Shown here piece after piece: positions 1 to 9,520 of a DNA stretch of 64,000 nucleotides (positions are counted from its first letter, which is position 1; every line of letters begins with the position of its first letter). The stretch comes from Branchiostoma floridae (taxonomy: Eukaryota; Chordata; Leptocardii; Amphioxiformes; Branchiostomatidae): positions 731,175 to 795,174 of the forward strand of contig NC_049982.1 of assembly GCF_000003815.2 (NCBI RefSeq), read 5' to 3'. The notes under the pieces are model-generated. The model did not search any database. It saw nothing but the letters and a program-made list of their open reading frames with translations, and was not told the origin of the DNA. A program made the translations under genes and the position numbers.

Positions 1-950
1 GTTAGAACTTAGATGGTAAAAAACCAAGTAGGATGGCTTTTTTTTACTCGCACATAATACTATAGGGTGAGCTTAGTGGTATAGTGTTGTGTGCGAGTAG
101 CTTGACAAAAGGCTACAGGGAAAACATTCTGCATATTCATGAAAATGTTACCTTTCTTGTTTTCAAAATTTCCTTAGTGTGCTGCTAGTTTTTGCTTGGT
201 ATATGCTATTGAATGAAGTGTAAAGCAAAGATCCCGTCGTGTATGAGGAGAGGCACACCCCAAACATGTAAAAGAACCGATCACACTTATCCAAACCTGG
301 AAAGCAGTGCTTAGCCACAGAGAGAGTAACAGAAATAGATGAATAGATGAATAAATAAAGACTAAGGGTTCTTGTCTTTTCTGGCTGTTCCACTTCCCAT
401 GTACTGCATGTGAAGTTACCCAATGTAATTCGTCCAGACCTACCAGTATATGTTATCCCTCCATGTGCAATAGTACTCGACTGTACAAACACTAGTCTTA
501 GTAGTTGACAAATGTACTATTGTTCTTGTTGTTTTTAATTAAAAAAAAGGGTTCTTCTGGGTTTGAGTAGACTGGTGAAGCTGTTGCCAACTGAAATTCT
601 TAATATGTATTTTTAAGTATTTGTTGATTTGGTCCAGGTGCTTGATCAAATGAGTAATCCTTCTGTCGGGAGTTGGTGATTCACTTCAAATCACCCGGAT
701 GGAGGCCTGGCAAACCTCTGTCTCGTATCAGCCACATGGTGATTTACATCATTCACCCGGACGGGTGTGTGACTCCGTAAGGGGCGGTATAACCCGTCGT
801 GTGCGAACATGTGCGAACATGTACAGGGTTAGCCCTTGACAATAGCCTATGGCTAGTTGGGCAGCCCTGGCTGTTTGTAAACAGCTGAACAAATTAATAA
901 ATAAATAAAAATGAGTAATCTTTTCAAATTTCTCCTCCCCTGCGGAACAG
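1..950. other. Non-coding DNA upstream of first recognised exon, with repeat fragments
   Basis: I see no convincing exon here. About 228-300 resembles the body of the SINE family at 6099-6460 (the segment with 'accccaaacatgtaaaagaacc'). About 655-905 is a dispersed-repeat-like block with two short hexamer-type duplications ('gtgcgaacat' twice near 803-820) that ends in an A-rich 'aataaataaataaa' tail, as a retroposed element would. The next feature is a splice acceptor at 950, so this stretch is probably intronic. Confidence 0.4.
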
Positions 951-3900
951 TGGCCCGGCGCCCACGAGCAGTAACGTTGTGAGCAGCTCTGTCGGCTCCT
1001 CCAATGAGATGATGTCTGACGAACCCCTGATCATCTCTGATGCCGAGAGTGAGAGTGAGGAGGATAGCAGGATGAACTACCTCAGGGTGAGCTCTAAGCG
1101 TTCAGGCTTTTAGCTTGGATTTTATTATAGGGAGTCCAAATTTCTTGGTGGGTTGCAGTAAGTGACTAATGTAGGGGGGTCCGGGGGTCCATCCACCTTC
1201 TATGGTGCAGAGTTTTAGAGAATCTTAAGTGCATTCTAATCTAAGGTATCATAAGGAAAAAGGAAGGACCCCTACTATTGTTGATAAGTAAAAATGCTGC
1301 TTCACTATGGCTTGCTTTTCTAGCCCAGTCACCCGAACTCTCTCTCCATGATAATGTTGTAAGATAATAATATCATCATCAGTCAGTCAGTCATCATCAG
1401 TCAATCTTAGATTTCCATAGTAGTTGTAGTAGTAATTTTTTTTTCAACATGTTACAATGTTTTTTTTGTTTTTTTTTTACTACAGGAGGAGTTTGTGGTG
1501 AATACAGAGACTCTGAATGACGTAAGTCTGTCTTATTAAAGTTAGCTTTCTTCAAACGTTTTAACACGCACTGAATTTTTGGTCATAGCTTTGACAAAGA
1601 ATTGGCAAGAAACTCTCACAGGCTCTTGATTTTCTTTAGATATATATTGATACATTAGAAGCTGCATAATTGCACGCCCCATTTGCCAGCATATTTCATG
1701 CAATTATCCGGTAGGTGCAACAAGCTGGAATGCACTGTTTGGGGATTTTGTGAAATAAGCAGAAGTGTGCGATAATCCGCTGTGCAATTAACTGGCTTCT
1801 AGTGTACTATGAAATTTAATTCTTAGTGTCTGTGTAGAGTATCTGTAATTTTTTATTATGAAGACATTCTGTATTCTGTGAAGCTGCTACTTACAAAGTA
1901 AACACCACTATCATTATTGTCCTCTACAGGAGAAGCACCCCATCTGGCAGATCCAGAAAACCCTGCTGAAGAAGTTTGTTCCGTACCAGGACAAGAAACA
2001 CTGGTACATCGCTTCCAACAGTGTAAGTAGGACCTCATTGTTCTGCTTGAACGGTAAACTGCCTTTGGGTGTAACATGCCAGTTTTGTACAGTAAGGTGT
2101 GTAAGGTTTGATCCACCCTCACTCTTTTCGATAAGTGTGGTGAGCTGTTTTTGTGCTTGAGGTGTGGCTATCATCATACATGCCACCTCCTCACCTTTAT
2201 GTTTCATCTGACAGGACGTCCCTTAGAAAAGCTACCTAGTACTCATTTTCAGCTGTGAGAAGTGAACATCTTAGTTTCAGTGTAACTTTTGCCTTTCTGA
2301 GACATTTCATGCTCTTCTACTGTTAGTGTAAACACATATCAACACTTGGTTGTGTACACAGAGCATCTTATACATACGTTGCTGCTGTTCCCCCCACAGT
2401 ACCTCGGCTGGTTTGGCTCGGAGAAGTCCAAGTTCAGACCTGTGCGGTGCCGGTTCGTTCGGAAGGAGAGGAACGCAGACATCGTGAAGGTGGTGAAGCC
2501 GCGCCGCTCCGCCAACACTGCCGCCACAGAGGCCGCGCCAGACACCACAAACGAGGTTCGTAGCTTGAAATGTCATCTTTGTTGGTTGGATTTGCTCTGA
2601 AGCGAAGTCAAACTGTAACAAAAATTGGCTTACCCAAACCCAAGAGAGGCCATCCTTACAACCATCTCTAAACAGATACAAATGGCACCCTAGATTTTCT
2701 GACGACTGTGCACTTGTAATGTGTTACTTAGGACTGGACTAGCCCAAAACCCAGAGCTCCTGCTATCAAACCTGTCTCGCTATCTTGCACCCAGTGGCTA
2801 AAAATGCACTGCCCCTACTGCCTCAAAAAGACTATGGGACTACATGTTTTGATCGCCATTTCCTTTGTTTATTCATGAAAGCTCAAATCGGCCTGCAGGC
2901 CTCTTTTCATTGAGGTCATGAGGAAAGATGCAAGGGTCAGACAACATATAACAGAGATACAGTTTAAAGTCCTAACGAGTCTTATAAGCCTATATACACA
3001 ATTTTACATACATGGTACAAAAATACATAATGGCAAGAGACATGATTCGAGTCCATTCATTTTGGTCCTTTCTGTTACTTAAAGTTAAAGGAAGCTAGAG
3101 TTGGGGCTGTGCGTCTGGTGGTAAACTGTTCCAGATGTTCGAATGAAAGCTCATCTGTGTTGGTAAATTCCATAGTGAACAGTTTAAACTTTGTTCCACC
3201 GCAAAGAAAGAAGCTCACCATAAATTTTCGTCCGAGAACGGACCCCTACGTCTGGACAAGGATTCTGAAATTTATGGTGAGTTTCTTTCTTTGTGTTGGA
3301 ACAAAGTTTAAACTGTTCACTATGTTCCAGATGTTGGTTCCACAGTAGGCGATGGCTCTTCTTGATTTTTGGTAATCCCCCTGTGTATTCCTGCAGGTCC
3401 AGACGTCTCAGCAGTCCCTGGCGGACTCCTTTAAGATTTACCTGCAGGCGGCAGTGAGCCAGGTGCTGGATGAGGAGTTCCTTCCCTGCGTGGAGGAGGA
3501 GAGAGGTGGGTCCGATTGATTGGTTTATCAGGGTTGAAGCCAGTCTGAAATCATTTTCCGTCCCCTCAATTACAAGTCCTCTCTAGCGTCAAAGGTGCGA
3601 CGTTCCTAGGGAGGTCTGGGTACATCCCACGCACACACACCCCACCCCCGGAAAATTTTGAAATCTAGACCCTCTGAAAGGCTTTTTCCTGCATTTTAAG
3701 GTGTAAATTTTGCTGGTAAGCTGTTCAATGGCATCTGTTTGGGTGCAAATTTACACAAGAGAGACAGTTTTTTTATATCTTTGCATTGCTTACCATGTGG
3801 CTTTGTTGCACTAAGATGCCACTACACTGTGAGAAAATCCTGGTGAGAACACTGTAGCTTTGCACACTAAAGGGTCTTGTTGTACTTTATCCAAACTATA

Positions 3901-6900
3901 ACATCACCCTTCTCTTCTCTCACTTTTCTCTCCTCTCACAGACGAGTTTTTCCTGACGGCCCTGTGCAGCCTTGACGAGCGGCTGGAGGAAGCCAAGCGA
4001 GCTGTAGCAGACAACCTCGGCTGGGTGCCCAGGTTTAAGACGCTGGCCGAGACGTGGCCGTTCCTTAGAGAAGAGGAGGGAGAGCCAGCCACTGGGGTTC
4101 TCTGTCAGGTAACTGTTGGTGCTTTTTGGCATGAAACTTCATCTGTGATGGTAACTTGCATTGTGAAAGAAGTAGACTTTATCTAACCAGCACTAAGAGT
4201 ACTAGTTGGAACTTGCGACTGACACAGAAAAGACCTAGTCTGTGTAACACAAACTCCGCTTTCCAGGGCTGTTACCAGTCCCTCCCCGCAGATGTTGGGC
4301 GGGCTGCTATAAATGAGATTTAATCAGGCTAGGAAAACACCCGTCTAATGCCGCCTCCAGGATAGCAGATTTGATGTTGGAGCCACGTGACTGCAGCACC
4401 GGGTTACAGGTGCCAGCTTGTTTTAACCTCCCCCCTCCCTTCCTACCCAGGCCTGTGAGGAGCAGGGCCAAGTGGCAGCCAAACTCATATTTGTACTAAT
4501 GTTTGTTTGTTTGTTTGAACCTTGTTTATTCATGAAAGCTCAAATCAGCCCACAGGCCGCTTTTCATTGAGGTTTGTTTATTTACTCTGTTCAGGCCTGT
4601 GAGAAGCAGGGTCACGTGGCAGCCAAACTCCTCCATCTGTTAATATGTTTGTTTGTCTGTTTGTTTGTTTGTTTGTATAGGCCTGTGAGAAGCAGGGCAG
4701 CCAAACTCCTCAGCCTGTACTGATGTTTGTTTGTTTGTTTGTACAGGCCTGTGAGAAGCATTGCCAAATGGCATCCAGACTCCTCCATCTGTACTAATGT
4801 TTGTTTGTTTGTTTATTCAGGCCTGTGAGAAGCAGGGCCATGTTGCAGCCAAACTCCTGCATCTGTTCTGATGTTTGTTTGTTTGTTTGTACAGGCCTGT
4901 GAGAAGCAGGGCCATGTTGCAGCCAAACTCCTGCGGCTAGACGGCCGACCCTACGACAGACTCACGCTTCAGGACAAGGATGCACCTTCCGGCAGCGATG
5001 AACAGGAAAAGGTGGGACTGATGTTTGTTTTTGTGTACAGCCAGGTTTAGATAAGATTTTAAAGTTTACCTTTACTAGGAACACCTGTTTCCTCATACAT
5101 ATTACACTGTGGAGAAGCACAATAAATGAATAAATGCCGTATTCTGGTTGCTGTGTTTGTAGAAATTAGAGCATCCCTCATCCCTCAGTAAGACATCTGG
5201 AGCCACACGTACTTTAACTAGTAGTTCTGATTTAGAACTTTTATTCAACCTTACAAACTGGCTTCATTACGTACAACTTCTTATGCAGTATAGAGTAAAG
5301 TGGACTCATTCCTCAGCTAGCCAACATCTATTGCAGAGCAGTTATCCCTCAGTAAGACATCTGGAGCAGCATAGTTTTTCTGAAGAATTTTTATTCAACC
5401 TACCAAACCATCTTTGTTGAATACATCTTCTTACCGTTGAGGAGTATAAAGTAGAGTGGACTCATTCCTCAGCTAACCGTCATCAATCAGTAAGTTGTTG
5501 TACTTGTGTTTCCAGTTGTTAAAGTTGGGGAGAGTGTGTGGGGAAAGAGTGTCCCTCTACCACCGACTGCACCACTACAGATTCCAGCTATACCGTCGCT
5601 GCATGGCAAAGGTATGGAGACCTCTCTTATTATCTCTGTAGACCAAAAGTAAAAACATTGATAGCACAAACTAACGTATTGCAAACTGGACCATTTTGAA
5701 TTCAGTTAGATGTCAGTTGTAAATCAAACTTGAGTATACACCCATGAATAATTCTTTTGTTATCTGTAAGCACCTTTAGGGGTAGTAAAAAGCTGTTTTT
5801 TCTTGTTGGACTAGTCTGCAAAAAAAAAACCACAGACCAAAAATGTGGGACCGCGTGGCGCAATTGGCAGCACGTTTGATTTAGGTCCAGAAGATCCTGA
5901 GTTTGAATCCCTCCGTGTCACCGATCTTGTGCCCTTGGGAAAGGCACTTTACACGACTTCCTCACTTCATTCAAGTGAAAAAAATGAGTATATAGGCTAC
6001 AAAGGCCTTCAGCAAATTGAAGTTGGTAGCCTCAAAACAAAGGAAGAAGAAGAAAAAACAACATGAAATCTAGTCAGTGGGCTTACCTTTCTCTGTTGTG
6101 TGGGACCGCGTAGTGCAGTGGCAGTGTGTTCGGCTCAGGACCGAGAGGTCTCGGGTTCGAATCCGGCTGCCGTGCTAACGATCTTGTGCCCTTGAAAAAG
6201 GCACTTTACACGGCTTTACTCAGGTGAAAATGAGTACTTTAAGCTTCAGCTAGGGCCGTCCCTCAGATAGGACATAAAATGGAGGTCCCGTGTCTGGGGA
6301 GAGCCATACCCCATTCACGTTAAAGAACCAACACGTGTGATGGTGCGATAGTGTGGTGTGCGTTGGTGCAAAATCCTTCCGTTTAGAGTCACCCGGACTC
6401 CAGGAAGAATAGTGACATATCAGTCACTAATGGAGATCTGTATAACCAAACCAAACTAAACAATCCCTTTCCCAGGTAACCACACTCCAGGAGGAACACC
6501 CTGAGTTCCCTCAGGAGGAGGTGGTGAGACAGATCCTCAAGAACATCAACTGGGTCAAGCAGGTGAGAAGAACTTTCATTACGTCTGAAGACACAATAAT
6601 AAGGAGTTCAAGAGGAGTGGTTGCAACTGGAGCAAGACTCCTGCCTAAAGCCTAGGTTACACATAGCCAAATTTATCTCCCGAACACCAGCCGACCCTTA
6701 GCCGACTCAGGTCGGCTGGTGTTCGTCAGCCGAACGGTAGCCGACTACAGCCGACTTAGTTCCGAATCACTCCTAACCATAGTAAGGAGAGAGTCGGGAG
6801 CTAAATTCGGCTATCTGTAACCTAGGCTTAAGCAAAGAACTCTATTATCTTTCTGTCGTGTCCTTTATGTGTGTATTGATGTATTTTTATGTGGAGGACC

Positions 6901-8195
6901 ACAGGAAGAATAGCTGGAAACATTGTTCAGCTAAATGTGGATCCAAATAAAGTCAAAGTCTCGGAGTCTTTGGTTAGACATCCAGGTAATTAGCCTGGGT
7001 ACCATCCGGATAGTAGTTCGCTCCTATGTTCGCTTCTGCTATCCGTCTGGAGATGTGCGCATTCAAACCGTTTGGCGGTAACGTCAGTTAATGAGCGAAT
7101 CAAGGAATAGGTTCTAGAGCACTCGTTCTATGACAACAGGCCCGCAAGCGGACGGAAATTTTGTCCGGTGTTGGAACACTGGTTCGAACGAGAGCTTGAA
7201 CCCATTCCATAATTCGCTCATATGTAGGGACCAATCAGCGCTTGCGTCCAAAATTTGGACGATTCCAGACGTTAAGATGGTCCGCGTTCCCAGACGGAAA
7301 CACAGAGAAGCGACTGTATATAGTGTATAATGAATGTCAGAGCTAGAAGCGACTGTATATAGTATATAATGAACGCTGGAGCGAACTGCTTTCCGGATGG
7401 TACCCAGGCTACCAGGTAATAAGATACGTCAAAAAGCAATTACTCAAGCAACTGGATGTGATTTTGGAAACGGCCAGACGTTTTTGGGCAGAATCCACTA
7501 CCTTTCGTCAGTGACACTGAAGAGATCTCGTTGAAGAGCAAGTTTTTATATGTTATAAATTGATGTGCAAAAGAGATCTAGTTGGAGAACAGGTTTATCC
7601 TATCTATGAATCAATATCCAAAAAGGGGAGGAAGACAAAATCATATCCAGTTGCTTGAGTAACTAACTGTTTTTTTGGTATATCTTGTTACCTGGATGTC
7701 TAACCTTCATCAACCCGTTGATGTATTAACCTGAAGAAACTATACCTGAAGCTTATGATGATGTCCTGTCTACTTCCAGCTGAATGACTATTGTAGTGGG
7801 GTCCGGGGGCAACCACCTTCTGTGGTGCAGAGTTGACGAGAAATTAAAATGGTGCATTGTAAGGTATCCTGAGGGGCAAAATTACTGTCAGAGAGGTCGC
7901 AGTAGAAGATTGTGACCACAGATGATTCTAAGGCATTCCTGGTCAATCCGAATTTCATGCTTGTCAGAGGATCTGCTCCCAAGTGTAAGGGCGTCTAGTG
8001 CATACAATTTCTTGTCATTTTAAGAACAGCGCATCCAAATGACGCCGGGACGCATGCCTGGCTAAAAGCCTGCTATCCATTGATCTACCAGCCTGGTGAA
8101 AGTTTTTAAGGAGCTAATGATGATGTCTTGTCTACTTCCAGCTCTACGAGGAACTCAGAAGTCTCCTGGAAGACTGTCAGGCGGTGGCGTCCTAG
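951..8195 (+). CDS. DUF4211-domain protein (CCDC82/QSER1/PRR12-like), 5' partial, ten exons
   Basis: Exons with matching phases: 951-1086, 1486-1521, 1930-2022, 2400-2555, 3397-3505, 3942-4108, 4895-5011, 5516-5611, 6476-6562 and 8142-8195 (stop TAG). The joined reading is about 338 residues. It starts with an acidic serine-rich segment (ESESEED), then a conserved-looking block (HPIWQIQKTLLKKF; YLGWFGSEKSKFRPVRCRF), then a basic patch. From exon 5 it reads SFKIYLQAAVSQVLDEEF, DEFFLTALCSLDERL, a LCQACEK cysteine pair, GRVCGERVSLYHRL and YRFQLYRRC. That order of Cys/His motifs fits the DUF4211 domain known at the C-terminus of CCDC82, QSER1 and PRR12; this is family recall, not a search. Those proteins are nuclear or chromatin-associated where studied, so a nuclear role is inferred. 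The start codon is not in view; an upstream acceptor precedes the first exon. Exon 7 and exon 10 acceptors are duplicated in the introns before them. Confidence 0.65.
1135..1265 (+). repeat. Dispersed repeat copy in intron 1 (relative of 7783-7985)
   Basis: The segments around 'ggtccgggggtccatccaccttctatggtgcagagtt' (1180-1215) and 'aaggtatcataagg' recur at 7797-7880 in the last intron of the same gene with the same order and spacing. This is a short dispersed repeat of unknown class. Confidence 0.5.
2090..2215 (-). repeat. SINE fragment, reverse orientation
   Basis: The block 'aaggtttgatccaccctcactcttttcgataag' is shared with 23690-23760 ('aaggtttgaaccactcacaccgg...cttttcgataagag'). That longer copy continues into the reverse complement of the SINE body seen at 6240-6320. 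It lies in the intron between exons 3 and 4 of the DUF4211 gene. Confidence 0.45.
3173..3322. repeat. Foldback MITE with about 50 bp arms
   Basis: The left arm 3173-3227 (tagtgaacagtttaaacttt...) is the near-perfect reverse complement of 3268-3322. The loop is about 40 bases. A 13-base direct repeat 'tgttccagatgtt' occurs at 3127 and again at 3322. The element sits in the intron between exons 4 and 5 of the DUF4211 gene. Confidence 0.8.
4451..4894 (+). repeat. Tandem decoy copies of the exon 7 splice acceptor (five extra)
   Basis: Copies of the intron end plus the first 30-40 bases of exon 7 begin at 4451, 4595, 4681, 4747 and 4821. The real exon begins at 4895. Each carries a TTTG-rich tract, an AG (tatag, acag, tcag) and 'gcctgtgagaagcagggcca', followed by 'gcagccaaactcct'. 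After that each copy returns to intronic 'tgatgtttgtttg', and I see no plausible donor in the five upstream copies. Spacings are 144, 86, 66, 74 and 74 bases. Confidence 0.9.
5165..5495. repeat. About 165 bp direct duplication in intron 7
   Basis: 5172-5330 and 5345-5490 share 'ccctcagtaagacatctgga', 'tttttattcaacct', and 'gtggactcattcctcagct' in the same order. A related copy in reverse orientation is at about 12770-12860 ('agctgagggatgagtccactct'), so the unit belongs to a dispersed family. Confidence 0.75.
5845..6010 (+). repeat. tRNA-derived SINE, 3'-truncated copy
   Basis: It begins 'gtgggaccgcgtggcgcaattgg' (pol III A-box-like) and has a B-box-like 'gagtttgaatcc' at 5899-5910. It continues with the family signature 'cgatcttgtgcccttgg' and 'aaggcactttacac'. 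It lies head-to-tail with the fuller copy at 6099. Internal pol III promoter elements and the cloverleaf-like head indicate a tRNA origin. Confidence 0.8.
6099..6460 (+). repeat. tRNA-derived SINE, near full-length copy
   Basis: The head 'gtgggaccgcgtagtgcagtgg' contains an A box. The B box 'ggttcgaatcc' at 6154-6164 is a perfect match to the pol III consensus. The body runs through 'cttgtgcccttg', 'ggcactttacacgg', 'ggacataaaatggaggtccc' and 'cacccggactcc' to about 6460, just before exon 9 of the host gene. Fragments of the same family are seen at 228-300, 14750-14885 (-), 18130-18780 and 23690-23880 (-). Confidence 0.85.
6649..6829. repeat. MITE with about 38 bp terminal inverted repeats
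   Basis: The left end 'agcctaggttacacatagcc' continues into 'aaatttatctcccga'. Its reverse complement lies at 6792-6829 ('tcgggagctaaattcggc...taacctaggct'). An internal foldback around 'gccgactcaggtcggc' is also present. No coding capacity. Confidence 0.85.
6972..7705. repeat. MITE family C, interrupted by another MITE
   Basis: The terminal repeats 'ggttagacatccaggtaa' (6972-6989) and 'ttacctggatgtctaacc' (7688-7705) bound the element. The subterminal inverted motifs 'ttactcaagcaactggat' and 'atccagttgcttgagtaa' are at about 7440 and 7650. It is split after the first 19 bases by the MITE at 6991-7411. Related copies lie at about 19550-19722 and 60561-60811. Confidence 0.85.
6991..7411. repeat. 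Nested MITE with 34 bp TIR and 9 bp target-site duplication
   Basis: The ends 'tagcctgggtaccatccgga' and 'tccggatggtacccaggcta' are inverted repeats extending about 34 bases into 'agttcgctcc'. The 9-base sequence 'ccaggtaat' flanks both sides (6982-6990 and 7412-7420), a clean target-site duplication. The target is the left end of MITE family C, which gives a relative age order. A 9-base duplication with long TIRs would fit Mutator-, Merlin- or IS4EU-type transposases; this is inferred from size only. Confidence 0.9.
7745..8141. repeat. Insertion flanked by duplicated exon 10 acceptor
   Basis: About 31 bases ending in 'tgtctacttccagct' occur at 7751-7781 and again at 8113-8143, where they form the real acceptor of exon 10. 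Between them is a dispersed repeat related to 1135-1265. The upstream copy reads into 'ctgaatgactattgtag' rather than the exon, so it is a decoy acceptor. Confidence 0.75.
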
Positions 8196-9520
8196 CCAAC
8201 GGATCTTAGGAGCTTTCAGTCCTCGGCATTGTCTGTTCGGGAGTACATCTTCCCTGTATCACTGTTACTGTTACTGTTATGCACTTGATGTGTAATTAGT
8301 TCTTGTTAAAAGAGTACTCAACCCTACCCAGAAGCAGAATTGTGTTGTTGTTTTCTGAGATTTCTTAAACATTGGCCACTTTTCCCACTTCGTGGAATTA
8401 GTCTTTCTTACAACGGTACTCAACCCCAGAAAACGGTACTCAACCCCAGAAGCAGATGTGTGGGAAACCACATTTTTATTGCAAAAATTATTTTTTGAAA
8501 TCAACCAAAGATTTCCTAATGTTTTATTAATGAAAGTGATTAAGCACTCTGTCCAATTGCTCAACCTCAGCGACACTACCAACATCCCGTAACTTTTGCA
8601 AGATACCCGTGTTTCTAAGAAGGTCTAACTTTCTTTAAATCGCAGTTCCAATTTACAAGCCAGTCTGTGGAAAAATACAATTTAGGAGATATGTCTCGAG
8701 ATGGTTCTGTCTCTAACTGAAAACATCTTAAGAAGTGGGGATAGGGAAGTGCTCCTTTGTCTAACTTTGCTTAATGATTTTTAAGTCCAAGGAGCAAGCT
8801 TGTCTGTGGAAAACGAGGAAGAGAGATATATAATTATAGAATAGCTAAACATTCTTTCCAACACTGAATTAATATAGGGACTTACCCTAAATTTTCGGCC
8901 AACTCCGTCGACCTTGTTCACAGAATGACCCTATCTCCAGCAGTGACGTCAGGAACACGCCACTTTTGCAGGAGGGGGTCATAAGTATCAGAAAGTCTGT
9001 GCCGCCCCCCATCTCTGTTGAGTGTGGGCCGGTGGGCTCTAATGTACACTGCCTCCTTCACTCCTCGCGCGAAGAAATCCTGTTCTGGGTCTAAGATTTT
9101 GACTTTGTTTCGTTGGACAAAGTCAAAATCTGGAGATAGGGTCATTCTGTGAACAAGGTCGACGGAGTTGACCGAAAATTTAGGGTAAGTCCCTATATTA
9201 ATTCAGTGTTGGAAAGAAAGTTTAGCTATTCTATAATGTATTCTACCAACACAGATGAACTTTCATGCTAAGAGAGATATATCTTAAGTTAAGAAGGGTT
9301 TGGTTTCTCTTGGAAATGGCCAAGTCTCCAACAAAGATTATGTCAGGTGTTTTGGATGTGAAAAAGTGACTCTGTGTCTAACTCTAGCTCCCCATTGAGG
9401 GATGTAACAAAGGATAAGGGAAGATCATCGGTTTGAAGGGTTCATTTTTGTATTTTATACTGATGGGGGTCTGACGGTTGTTGTAATTTTAATAAAGAGC
9501 TGTGTCTGTCGTGTTACGTC
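8196..9520 (+). other. Probable 3' UTR of the DUF4211 gene, with a large hairpin
   Basis: After the stop at 8195 no further coding signal is seen. A canonical AATAAA at 9491-9496 is followed by a GT-rich 'gtgtctgtcgtgtt', so the mRNA probably ends near 9515. If so, the 3' UTR is about 1.3 kb and includes the inverted repeat at 8836-9233. The 30-base doublet 'cggtactcaaccccagaa' repeats at 8415-8450. Confidence 0.5.
8836..9233 (-). mobile_element. Foldback with degenerate retroelement ORF tail (Penelope/GIY-YIG-like)
   Basis: Arms of about 104 bases (8836-8940 and 9130-9233) are near-perfect inverted repeats. On the minus strand 9145-8918 encodes about 75 residues including GVKEAVYIRAHRPTLNRDGG and DTYDPLL. 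That motif pattern resembles the tail next to a GIY-YIG endonuclease in Penelope-like retroelements; this is recall only and could be another retroelement class. Only a fragment remains, and no reverse transcriptase is visible. Confidence 0.5.

Noticed and set aside
6099-6200. Functional tRNA gene
   Set aside because: A and B boxes are present, but the cloverleaf is degenerate and the sequence continues into a SINE body shared by other copies.
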